Below, in pieces: positions 1 through 6,421 of a DNA stretch of 8,977 nucleotides. Within the stretch, counting starts at the first letter, position 1. Each line of letters starts with the position of its first letter. A program made the translations under genes and the position numbers. The notes below the pieces were generated by a model. That model worked only from the letters and a program-made list of their open reading frames with translations, had not been told where the DNA came from and did not search any database. This stretch comes from an uncultured Granulicatella sp. (GTDB taxonomy: Bacteria > Bacillota > Bacilli > Lactobacillales > Aerococcaceae), in contig CAMYBO010000044.1 in assembly GCA_947254045.1 (NCBI GenBank), forward strand, positions 1-8,977, read 5' to 3'.

Positions 1-40
1 ATATAGTTTAATTTTTTAAAAGTAATTTTCCGTCTCAAAA

Positions 41-55
41 ATGTAAACGCTAAAT
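41..55 (+). promoter_or_regulatory. cre-like LacI/CcpA-family half-conserved operator
   Basis: The 15 bases ATGTAAACGCTAAAT agree with the catabolite-responsive element consensus WTGNAANCGNWNNCW at every fixed position except the C near the right end. The left half TGTAAACG is a classic CcpA half-site. It lies about 30 bases upstream of the -35 box of the sugar-transport promoter. It could be a CcpA site or a third, weaker MalR-type site. One mismatch in AT-rich DNA keeps this tentative. Confidence 0.4.
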
Positions 56-110
56 TTTTTTATTTTTTATAAAAAAAAAGCTTGCAAACGATTTCTGAAA
101 GGGTTATACT
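52..110 (+). promoter_or_regulatory. Promoter of the sugar ABC-transport operon with UP-like element
   Basis: A -35 box TTGCAA (82-87) and a -10 box TATACT (105-110) are separated by exactly 17 bases, predicting a start near the A at 117 and a leader of about 52 bases. Directly upstream (52-80) is a run of A/T only: T-tracts followed by nine A residues. Its place and composition match an UP element bound by the RNA polymerase alpha subunit. The combination, plus the very biased codon use of the first gene, suggests high expression when induced. The -35 box lies inside the left operator, so repressor binding would directly block polymerase. The transcription start is inferred. Confidence 0.72.
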
Positions 111-137
111 AAAGCCAGTTAAGAAATCGTTTGCGTT
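82..137 (+). promoter_or_regulatory. Paired MalR/CcpA-type operators flanking the promoter
   Basis: GCAAACGATTTC at 84-95 and its perfect reverse complement GAAATCGTTTGC at 123-134 are 27 bases apart (centres 39 bases apart). Each arm is itself an imperfect LacI-family palindrome around a central CG. The left copy (82-96) fits the cre consensus WTGNAANCGNWNNCW completely. The right copy contains CGTTTGCGTT, which resembles the MalR operator half of streptococci as I recall it (GCAAACGTTTGCGT). The left operator covers the -35 box and the right one lies just after the predicted transcription start, so occupation of both would enclose the promoter. The MalR-like protein encoded at 3454-4437 is the likely ligand; CcpA may also bind the left copy. 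Confidence 0.7.
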
Positions 138-168
138 AACTGAATATATCTCAAGGGAGGAAAAAATA

Positions 169-1470
169 ATGGCAAACACATGGCTTAAAAAATCATTTGT
201 TGTCGGCTTAGCTGGTTTAGCATTAGCAGCTTGCGGCAGCAAATCATCAGACTCTTCAAAAGGAGGCTCTTCTGAAGGCAAAAAAGAATTCACTTTATAT
301 AGTAATAAGAGTGAAATTCAAGATGCTTTAACAGCATACGCTAAAGAATGGGGCGACAAAAACGGAGTTACAGTAAATATCAAAACATGTTCTGGTTCAT
401 GTAAAATTGCAGACCAATTAAAAACTGAATTTACAGCTGGAACTGCTCCAGACGTATTCGTAATCGAAGGACAAGCTGGATACGACTTATGGAAAGATAA
501 CTTACAACCACTTAAAGGTGACTGGATTGACAAAACAGAATTCGAATTCAAACAAGGAAACGATGTTTACGGATTCCCAGTAGCTGTTGAAGGTTACGGT
601 TTAGCTTACAATAAAGAAGTATTATCTAAAGCTGGTATCGACCCTGCTTCATTAACTTCATTTGATGCAGTTCAAAAAGCAATGGATACATTAGAAAGCA
701 AAAAAGATGAATTAGGTTTATCTACAGTAGTAGCAACTGCTACTAAAGAAGGTGAAACTTGGATCATGGGTATCCACGACTTCGCTTCTTACTTAAGTTC
801 TGGTTTACCAAATGGTGACCGTACAATTACTCAACAAGTAGTTAAAGGTGAAACTGATGCAGCTCGTTTATCTAACTATGCTGACTGGGTTGAATTATTA
901 TTCAAACACACTGAGAAAAAATTATTAACAGTTGGTACACAAGAAGATATGGACTCTGCATTTGCTAGTGGTAAAGCAGCATTCTTACACCAAGGTAACT
1001 GGAAAGATCCTAACTTAAAACAATTAAACGCTAAATTCGAAATGGGATTCATCCCTTACCAAACTTTAGGTAAAGATAAAAATGCTGATGGATTATTTAT
1101 CGGTGCTCCATCTTACTATGTAGTTAACAAAGATACTAAAGCTTTAGATTCAATCAACAAATTCTTCAATGACTTAGTTGATACTAAAGAAGGTCAAGAT
1201 TACACAGTAAACAAAGCTAACATGATTTCAGCATTCACTACTTCTAAAGAAATGCCAAGCGCACCATTATCTAAATTCTTAGCTGAATGGGTTGCTGCTA
1301 AAAAACCAGTTTATTCATTTGATAACCCATACTTCATGCCTGACAACTTCTTAATGGGTAAATTAGGACCAATCTTCGGGCAATACGCTCAAGGTTCAAT
1401 CGACAAAGCTAAATTCCAAGAATTGATCACAAATCAAATCAAAGAAGTACCAAGCTTACTTCAAAAATAA
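169..1470 (+). CDS. Sugar ABC transporter solute-binding lipoprotein (CUT1, maltose/maltodextrin-type)
   Basis: Extracellular lipid-anchored receptor that captures an oligosaccharide and delivers it to the two permeases encoded next. The 433-residue product starts MANTWLKK, has a short hydrophobic signal and a lipobox LAAC with Cys22 as the lipidation site, then a Ser/Gly/Lys-rich linker to about residue 40. The mature part has family-1 binding-protein features: EFTAGTAPDVFVIEG (about 87-101), YGFPVAVEGYGLAYNKE (about 134-150) and a late segment FASGKAAFLHQGNW. ATG at 169 is preferred over the in-frame TTG at 82 because AAGGGAGG (154-160 region) is correctly spaced from it and the TTG lies inside the operator. 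Cys74 and Cys78 (CSGSC) are unusual in an exported Gram-positive protein and could form a disulfide. Codon use is strongly biased (TTA, GGT, CGT), as in abundant proteins. It differs from pneumococcal MalX as I remember it, so the exact sugar is open; maltodextrin or alpha-glucoside is inferred from the MalR neighbour. Confidence 0.88.
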   Translation: MANTWLKKSFVVGLAGLALAACGSKSSDSSKGGSSEGKKEFTLYSNKSEIQDALTAYAKEWGDKNGVTVNIKTCSGSCKIADQLKTEFTAGTAPDVFVIEGQAGYDLWKDNLQPLKGDWIDKTEFEFKQGNDVYGFPVAVEGYGLAYNKEVLSKAGIDPASLTSFDAVQKAMDTLESKKDELGLSTVVATATKEGETWIMGIHDFASYLSSGLPNGDRTITQQVVKGETDAARLSNYADWVELLFKHTEKKLLTVGTQEDMDSAFASGKAAFLHQGNWKDPNLKQLNAKFEMGFIPYQTLGKDKNADGLFIGAPSYYVVNKDTKALDSINKFFNDLVDTKEGQDYTVNKANMISAFTTSKEMPSAPLSKFLAEWVAAKKPVYSFDNPYFMPDNFLMGKLGPIFGQYAQGSIDKAKFQELITNQIKEVPSLLQK

Positions 1471-1491
1471 CAATTAAGTATGTAACACAGG

Positions 1492-1521
1492 CCCACAACT
1501 ACTTACAACGGTCGTTGTGGG
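1492..1521 (+). promoter_or_regulatory. Intercistronic hairpin between binding protein and permease genes
   Basis: CCCACAAC (1492-1499) pairs perfectly with GTTGTGGG (1514-1521) around a 14-base loop. A shorter alternative, ACAAC (1505-1509) with GTTGT (1514-1518), uses the same right arm, so the two folds exclude each other. The sequence after it (TTTGCTGTTATTAA) has only a broken T-run, so it is at best a leaky terminator. Such a structure between a binding-protein gene and its permeases commonly protects the upstream mRNA from 3' exonucleases or lets only part of the transcripts continue, giving more binding protein than permease. That role is inferred. Confidence 0.6.
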
Positions 1522-1569
1522 TTTGCTGTTATTAATACCTCAGCAATACATAAAAGGAGGAACCCTAAC

Positions 1570-2496
1570 ATGTCTAAGAATAAAAAAGCTCTTAGTCGTG
1601 ACGATCGCGCAAGACGTACGTTTTACTGGCTTGTGCTACCGGCATTTATCATTTTCGCACTCGTAATTATTGTACCTTTCTTCTTAGGTTTCTACTATTC
1701 TCTAACAGACTGGAAGAGTGTAACACAAACTAAAATTAACTTTGTTGGATTAAAAAACTTTACGGATAGTTTCGCTGATACTCGTTTCCAATATTCATTA
1801 ATGATTACTGTAATTTTCGCATTATTTAACGTAGTCGTTGTAAACTTTGTATCATTCGGTTTAGCTTTACTAGTATCTAGTAAAATTAAATTAAGTAATA
1901 TTTTCCGTGCAGGATTCTTTATTCCTAACCTTATCGGGGGACTTGTATTAGGGTATATCTGGCAATTCATTTATAACTCTGTATTCCCTGCTTTAGGTTC
2001 AGCTATTGGAAGTCAATTCTTAGTTGAAAACCTATTTTTAGGTGACGTTAAATTAGCTGTATTAGCTTTAATCATTACTAATACTTGGCAATATGCCGGT
2101 TATATTATGATGATTTACTTTGCAGCATTACAAAATGTACCTTCAAGTTTAGTAGAATCTGCTTCTCTTGATGGAGCTAATGCTTTCCAAAGATTAAAAC
2201 ATATTATTATTCCAATGGTAATGCCTGCGTTTACGGTATCACTATTCTTAACAATTACAAACTCATTTAAAATTTTCGACGTAAACTTCTCACTTACTGG
2301 TGGCGGACCGTCTCTATTATGGCATGATAAAGCTATCCAAAGTACAGAGTTTATTACAATGAACATTTATAACACTGCTTCAGGAGATAACTTAATGGCA
2401 CAAGGTCAAGCTCGTGCAGTTATTCTATTCTTTATCTTAGTAGTGATTAGTATTGTTCAAACAACAATCACTAAACGGAAGGAGATTGACTTATAA
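1570..2496 (+). CDS. Sugar ABC transporter permease, MalF type
   Basis: First membrane subunit of the CUT1 importer in the cytoplasmic membrane, 308 residues. Residues 1-17 are charged and cytoplasmic (MSKNKKALSRDDRARR). About six hydrophobic segments follow, at roughly 18-43, 75-102, 112-137, 162-186, 216-236 and 283-299. The EAA loop that docks on the ABC ATPase is visible at about 196-219: ESASLDGANAFQRLKHIIIP, with the conserved glycine at 202. Late residues NSFKIFDVNFSLTGGGP are typical of MalF/UgpA/MsmF proteins. It lacks the N-terminal extension of the longer streptococcal MalC (about 430 residues, from memory), so it is a standard-size CUT1 subunit. AAAAGGAGG (about 1552-1560) fixes the ATG start. 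Its stop codon overlaps the next gene by one base, indicating coupled translation. Confidence 0.92.
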   Translation: MSKNKKALSRDDRARRTFYWLVLPAFIIFALVIIVPFFLGFYYSLTDWKSVTQTKINFVGLKNFTDSFADTRFQYSLMITVIFALFNVVVVNFVSFGLALLVSSKIKLSNIFRAGFFIPNLIGGLVLGYIWQFIYNSVFPALGSAIGSQFLVENLFLGDVKLAVLALIITNTWQYAGYIMMIYFAALQNVPSSLVESASLDGANAFQRLKHIIIPMVMPAFTVSLFLTITNSFKIFDVNFSLTGGGPSLLWHDKAIQSTEFITMNIYNTASGDNLMAQGQARAVILFFILVVISIVQTTITKRKEIDL

Positions 2497-3371
2497 TGAA
2501 AAACCAAAAACTTGGCTTATTACTTTTAGAAATTTTTGGAGTTATTTTATTCCTATTATTCTTAAGTCCAATCTTTTTATTAGTGATCAACTCAGCAAAA
2601 AGTTCTGCTGAAATCTTAGCGAGCCCATTATCATGGCCTACAAGTTTCGGACAACTTTGGACAAATGCGGTAACAATTTGGAACAATCCTTCCATTAAAT
2701 ACCCATCATCATTTTTTGCTTCAACAATTATTACAGTGATTTCTTTAGTAACAATCACTCTATTCTCAGCATTAGCTGCTTGGGGATTAGTTCGTTACCG
2801 TTCTAAATTATCAACTGTTGTATTCTTTATCTTTGTAGCATCAATGGTAATTCCTTTCCAAGTTGTAATGTATCCATTAGTTACTTGGTTCAAAATTTTA
2901 AGTGACACAATTACAAATCCATTATTCGGATTCAGCTTATTACGTACTTATCCAGGTATTATCTTTGCATATACTGGATTTGGGATGTCTCTATCAGTAT
3001 TCATGTTCCATGGATTCATCAAAGGGGTTCCACTAGAAATCGAAGAAGCTGCTGAACTAGATGGATGTAATAAAATGCAAACATTTTTCTATGTTGTATT
3101 ACCAATTTTAAAACCAATCTATGTAACAATTTTAATTTTAAATGGTATCTGGATTTGGAACGACTTCTTATTACCACTATTATTACTAGGTAAAGGAAAT
3201 ACGATTCAAACACTTCCAATCGCAGTATCTAACTTCGCAGGTTCATTTACAAAACAATGGGATATGATCTTAACATCTACTCTATTAATTATGTTACCAG
3301 TCATCATCCTATTCTTAATCGCTCAAAAACATATCATGAAAGGTATGGTTGACGGAGCTATCAAATCTTAA
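2496..3371 (+). CDS. Sugar ABC transporter permease, MalG type
   Basis: Second membrane subunit of the importer, 291 residues, expected to pair with the preceding protein. Hydrophobic segments lie near 8-32, 73-98, 106-132, 152-174, 199-228 and 260-277. The EAA loop is clear at about 184-207: EAAELDGCNKMQTFFYVVLP, with Gly190. WNDFLLPLLLL (about 221-231) is the typical MalG/MsmG segment, and the C-terminus HIMKGMVDGAIKS is the usual ending of this family. The ATG shares its A with the TAA stop of the upstream gene (TAATG), and AAGGAG lies just before, inside the upstream gene. No ATPase gene follows, which is common in Firmicutes where one MsmK-like ATPase serves several importers. Confidence 0.92.
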   Translation: MKNQKLGLLLLEIFGVILFLLFLSPIFLLVINSAKSSAEILASPLSWPTSFGQLWTNAVTIWNNPSIKYPSSFFASTIITVISLVTITLFSALAAWGLVRYRSKLSTVVFFIFVASMVIPFQVVMYPLVTWFKILSDTITNPLFGFSLLRTYPGIIFAYTGFGMSLSVFMFHGFIKGVPLEIEEAAELDGCNKMQTFFYVVLPILKPIYVTILILNGIWIWNDFLLPLLLLGKGNTIQTLPIAVSNFAGSFTKQWDMILTSTLLIMLPVIILFLIAQKHIMKGMVDGAIKS

Positions 3372-3383
3372 GATGATTTTTAC

Positions 3384-3422
3384 TCTGGGCTGGTTAACTT
3401 TATTTTCCTGCCCAGATTTTTT
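3384..3422 (+). terminator. Intrinsic terminator after the permease genes
   Basis: TCTGGGC (3384-3390) pairs with GCCCAGA (3410-3416), can be extended by GG/CC after a one-base mismatch, and is followed by six T residues (3417-3422). It ends the transport operon. The MalR-like gene starts only about 30 bases later and I see no good promoter between them, so the regulator is probably expressed by read-through or from a weak promoter that overlaps this region. Confidence 0.75.
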
Positions 3423-3453
3423 ATGGTTAATTATTTAAAAAGGAGGAACATAA

Positions 3454-4437
3454 ATGGCTGTTACTATTAAGGATGTTGCGCGTCTTGCTGAAGTATCGCC
3501 CTCAACGGTTACTCGTGTCATTCAAGATAAACCAAGCATTAGCCAAGCAACTAAAAAAAGAGTTCGACAAGCAATGGAAACTCTTAATTATCATCCTAAT
3601 TTTAATGCTAGAAGTTTAGCTAGTAATAAAACAAATGTCATTGGTGTCGTTCTTCCAAGGGATACAGATGCATTTTATCAAAACTCGTTCTTCCCTGAAG
3701 TTATTCGAGGGATTTCTCAAATCGCTGCTGATCATCAATATTTGATTCAGCTATGTACAGGAAAAGACGATGAACAGCGCTTAAAAATTTTAAAAGACAC
3801 TATTTTAGGGAGACGTGTTGACGGGATTATCTTTCTTTATGGGGAAACAGATGACCCATTAGTGGAGTTAGCTATCGAACAAAAATTTCCTAGTGTCGTT
3901 ATCGGGAAATCATTATCACCATTCATTTCATTTGTGGATAATAATAATGAAAAAGCAGGTTTTGACGCCACTAAGTATATGATTCAAGAAGGTTGCTCTT
4001 CTATTGCATTTGTTAGTGGTCGTCATCAATTGTTCGTTTCTCAAGATCGTTTAATTGGTTATCAACGCGCTTTAGAGCATTATCACATTCCTTTCAAAGA
4101 AGGGTTAATTTCACATGTTGGGGAATTTACAAGGGAACGTGGATATCAAACAATGAAATCCATTATTGAACGGGAATCGATTGATGGAGTTGTAACAACC
4201 GATGCTTTAATTACAGAAGGAGCTTTAAGATATTTAAATGAACAAAAAATATCTCTTCCAGTGATTACATTTGATTCAAATCCACCTCTACTTCCAATGA
4301 CTGCCTATGTCAATATTCATACATTAGAACTTGGTAGAAGTGCTTTTGAAATGCTGTTAAAAGTCATCGACTCTTATAACGATAAACAAATGATGTGTTA
4401 TCGAACATTTGTAGAACATTCCATTGTTCGCTTATAA
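3454..4437 (+). CDS. malR: LacI-family repressor, MalR-like
   Basis: DNA-binding transcriptional regulator of 327 residues, full length for the LacI/GalR family. Residues 4-24 form the helix-turn-helix (TIKDVARLAEVSPSTVTRVI), followed by the hinge region with NYHPNFNARSLASN (about 45-58). From about 61 the periplasmic-binding-like effector domain begins (TNVIGVVLP), with DAFYQNSFFPEVIRGISQIA, VDGIIFLYG, GKSLSPFISFVDNNN and a late VITFDS. These segments closely match Streptococcus pneumoniae MalR as I recall it, which binds operators of the GCAAACG type and responds to maltose. Matching operator sites flank the promoter of the transport operon at 82-137, so local repression of that operon is likely. 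AAGGAGGAA lies about 6 bases before the ATG. The gene symbol rests on remembered similarity and context. Confidence 0.85.
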   Translation: MAVTIKDVARLAEVSPSTVTRVIQDKPSISQATKKRVRQAMETLNYHPNFNARSLASNKTNVIGVVLPRDTDAFYQNSFFPEVIRGISQIAADHQYLIQLCTGKDDEQRLKILKDTILGRRVDGIIFLYGETDDPLVELAIEQKFPSVVIGKSLSPFISFVDNNNEKAGFDATKYMIQEGCSSIAFVSGRHQLFVSQDRLIGYQRALEHYHIPFKEGLISHVGEFTRERGYQTMKSIIERESIDGVVTTDALITEGALRYLNEQKISLPVITFDSNPPLLPMTAYVNIHTLELGRSAFEMLLKVIDSYNDKQMMCYRTFVEHSIVRL

Positions 4438-4473
4438 AAAGATGGCAAGCTGTCTAAGCTTGTCTTCTTTTTT
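4438..4473 (+). terminator. Intrinsic terminator of the malR-like gene
   Basis: GGCAAGCT (4444-4451) pairs with AGCTTGTC (4457-4464, one G-T wobble) around a five-base loop; flanking AAGA and TCTT extend the stem, and a T-run reaches 4473. It separates the sugar module from the MarR/MATE module. Confidence 0.8.
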
Positions 4474-4486
4474 ATATAATTATCCA

Positions 4487-4516
4487 TTGTCAAATAGTAC
4501 TTTTTTTTGATAAAAT
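4487..4516 (+). promoter_or_regulatory. Promoter of the MarR-MATE operon
   Basis: TTGTCA (4487-4492) and TAAAAT (4511-4516) are spaced 18 bases apart, 5 of 6 matches to consensus in each box; the spacer holds eight T residues in a row (4501-4508). The AGGAGG ribosome binding site of the broken regulator follows at 4535-4540. I see no obvious palindromic MarR/OhrR operator here. Confidence 0.6.
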
Positions 4517-4546
4517 AGTAGAAATAAGAAAGACAGGAGGTTTATT

Positions 4547-5019
4547 ATGAAAACTGATAATCCATTATCTGAGAGACTATGCTATTCTATTTATTCCACT
4601 CAAAAACTGGTAAATAAATATTATCAATATGCTTTAGCTCCTTATCATTTAACTTATACTCAATTCATCGTTTTAGAAACTCTTTGAGAAGAAGAAAAAC
4701 TTTCTTTAGGCGAAATTGGGCAACGAGTTGGCCTTGAAAGCAATACACTAACTCCTCTCTTAAAACGATTAGAAGATAAAAACTGATTATTCGTAGACGT
4801 CCTGCAGCTAATAAACGTCAATTAATCATTCGCTTAAGCGCTAATGGAAAGAGACTTCACGATGAATTAGAACAACATTTACGATCTTGTTTTGCTAGCG
4901 TGGAAGGTTTTGATTTTGAAAAAGTAAAAGAACTCATAGCATTAAACAATCAATTAAAACAAACCATTGAAAATTTCATTACGAATAAGGAGGAAAATGA
5001 TAACCAAGTAGAACAATAG
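4547..5019 (+). pseudogene. Broken MarR/OhrR-family regulator
   Basis: Translation starts MKTDNPLSERLCYSIYSTQK after a good AGGAGG site. It meets an in-frame TGA at 4685-4687 exactly where a Trp (TGG) is expected in the segment VLETL-x-EEEKLSLGEIGQ. Reading on, the frame is lost at 4784-4786, where TGG ATT has become TG-ATT, a one-base deletion at a second Trp codon. Restoring both gives a 157-residue protein of normal MarR length ending at TAG 5017-5019. The winged-helix region LESNTLTPLLKRLEDKN is the hallmark of OhrR-type MarR proteins, and Cys12 sits where OhrR carries its peroxide-sensing cysteine. The longest piece made now is 46 residues without the DNA-binding domain. The intact gene probably repressed the downstream MATE transporter; loss may leave it unregulated. 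TGA recoding as Trp is unlikely because Trp is TGG in all neighbours and the second lesion is a frameshift. Confidence 0.88.
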
Positions 5020-5029
5020 ATGTCTACTT
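4987..5029 (+). promoter_or_regulatory. Displaced ribosome binding site and hairpin ahead of the MATE gene
   Basis: The only strong Shine-Dalgarno sequence near the MATE start is AAGGAGG at 4987-4993, about 50 bases before the ATG at 5043. It is well placed instead for an ATG at 4997 that opens just four codons (MITK, stop at 5009-5011). Between it and the MATE start, AAGTAGA (5006-5012) and TCTACTT (5023-5029) form a 7-base-pair hairpin that contains the old marR stop. The hairpin could shorten the distance or tune re-initiation, but this is inference. Confidence 0.4.
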
Positions 5030-5042
5030 TCATTACTGTATT

Positions 5043-6401
5043 ATGTTTAAAAAAACATCTGTTAATTTATTAGATGGTCCTATATTACGATCTATCATTG
5101 CCTTTGCAATTCCGATTTTAATTTCAAATATTTTCCAACAATTATATAACACTGCAGATATTATGATTGTTGGACGTTATCTTGGCCCTAATGCTCTTGC
5201 AGGGGTTGGAGCAACCGCAGCAATATTCGAACTAGTAATTGGTTTTTCTCTTGGAGTTGGAAATGGGATGGGCGTTGTCATTGCTCGTTGTTTTGGCGCA
5301 CAAGATATGACTCAATTAAAACGAGCTGTAGCTTCAACATTAGTAATCGGGTTAGGACTAAGCTTCTTAGTTTCGACAATCGGTCACTTTGGAATGTATC
5401 CTCTTCTCGAATTTTTAGGCACCCCTTCTGAAATTATCGATTTATCATACCAATATATTCATATGATCGTCCTATGTGTGGGTGTAACATTTGCCTATAA
5501 TTTATGTGCTGGTTTGCTTCGTGCAGTTGGAGATAGTCAAGCAGCACTATACTTCTTAATATTTTCTGCTATTGTAAATATTATTTTAGATTTATTCTTT
5601 ATTACTCAATTACATTTAGGCGTACAATCAGCTGGTCTAGCAACGATTATTTCTCAAGGATTATCTGCTATCCTTTGCTTCTTTTATATCCAAAGAAGAG
5701 CCAATTTTCTTCTCCCTCAAAAAGAACACTTTGTACGGGATAAAGAACTCTATCTTGACTTATTAGGACAAGGCTTAGCAATGGGCTTGATGACTTCGAT
5801 TGTTTCTATTGGAACAGTCACTTTACAAACTTCGATTAATGCACTTGGAGCAACCATTATTAGTGCTCAAACTTCTGCTAGAAGAATCATGTCATTTTCA
5901 ATGCTACCTGTTTCAGCTATTGCTTCATCCTTAACAACTTTTACTTCTCAGAACTTAGGAGCAAATCGTCCTCAGAGAATTCAACGTGGAATTTACTTAG
6001 GTAGTATGGTTGCCATTATATGGACAATTTTTATCGCCATTACATTGTTTTTTGCCAGTCCATCATTAAATGAATTAATTTCTGGTTCAACTAATCCTGA
6101 ATTGATTTCTAATGCGTCACTTTATAATCGCATTAGTTCATCCTTCTATCCTGTCTTAGCACTGTTACTTGTGTTAAGAAATAGTTTGCAAGGATTAGGA
6201 CAAAAAATCACACCATTAATTTCAAGTTTTATTGAATTATTTGGGAAAGTTTTATTTGTACTCTTCATTATTCCTTCAACTGGATATATGGGAGTTATCT
6301 TCTGTGAACCACTCATTTGGATTCCAATGACAATTCAGTTATATTATTCTTATAAACATCAACCGATTATTTTATCATTAAAAAACGCATCTCATTCCTA
6401 A
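5043..6401 (+). CDS. MATE-family multidrug/Na+ (H+) antiporter
   Basis: Inner-membrane efflux transporter of 452 residues, usual length for the family, with about twelve hydrophobic segments in two homologous halves. The N-terminal half opens with DGPILRSIIAFAIPILISNI and QQLYNTADIMIVGRYLG (about 11-48), the typical MATE entrance; NIILDLFFI (about 179-187) carries the conserved Asp. The second half starts near 242 with GQGLAMGLMTSIVSIG, then TSARRIMSFSMLP and TSQNLGAN (301-308), and RNSLQGLG (379-386) near the end. It resembles the MepA/NorM-like Firmicute branch, whose members expel cationic drugs and dyes; the substrate cannot be read from sequence. ATG 5043 is the first possible start in frame (a stop lies at 5001-5003), yet no Shine-Dalgarno precedes it closely. 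It lies 23 bases after the ruined MarR gene, probably in one transcript, and ends inside a terminator. Confidence 0.92.
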   Translation: MFKKTSVNLLDGPILRSIIAFAIPILISNIFQQLYNTADIMIVGRYLGPNALAGVGATAAIFELVIGFSLGVGNGMGVVIARCFGAQDMTQLKRAVASTLVIGLGLSFLVSTIGHFGMYPLLEFLGTPSEIIDLSYQYIHMIVLCVGVTFAYNLCAGLLRAVGDSQAALYFLIFSAIVNIILDLFFITQLHLGVQSAGLATIISQGLSAILCFFYIQRRANFLLPQKEHFVRDKELYLDLLGQGLAMGLMTSIVSIGTVTLQTSINALGATIISAQTSARRIMSFSMLPVSAIASSLTTFTSQNLGANRPQRIQRGIYLGSMVAIIWTIFIAITLFFASPSLNELISGSTNPELISNASLYNRISSSFYPVLALLLVLRNSLQGLGQKITPLISSFIELFGKVLFVLFIIPSTGYMGVIFCEPLIWIPMTIQLYYSYKHQPIILSLKNASHS

Positions 6402-6417
6402 AAGAGATGCGTTTTTT
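6380..6417. terminator. Bidirectional intrinsic terminator between convergent genes
   Basis: AAAAAACGCATCTC (6380-6393) and GAGATGCGTTTTTT (6404-6417) are perfectly complementary around a ten-base loop that contains the MATE stop codon. The A-run on one side and T-run on the other let it work for both the MATE gene and the convergent LPXTG gene. Confidence 0.92.
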
Positions 6418-6421
6418 GTTA

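Noticed and set aside
56..80. T-tract plus A-tract as an intrinsic terminator of an upstream gene
   Set aside because: There is no GC-containing stem; the A/T-only stretch fits an UP-like element before the -35 box better.
82..168. Upstream extension of the binding-protein gene from a TTG at 82
   Set aside because: The extra 29 residues would precede a perfect lipoprotein signal, lie over the operators and promoter, and have no ribosome binding site; ATG 169 has one.
1695..3219. Several minus-strand open frames inside the permease genes
   Set aside because: They are shadows of the conserved permease frames, without ribosome binding sites or recognisable protein features.
4685..4687. TGA read as tryptophan (recoding or mycoplasma-type code)
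   Set aside because: All intact genes here use TGG for Trp, TGA serves as the stop of the right-edge gene, and the second Trp lesion in the same gene is a frameshift that recoding could not mend.
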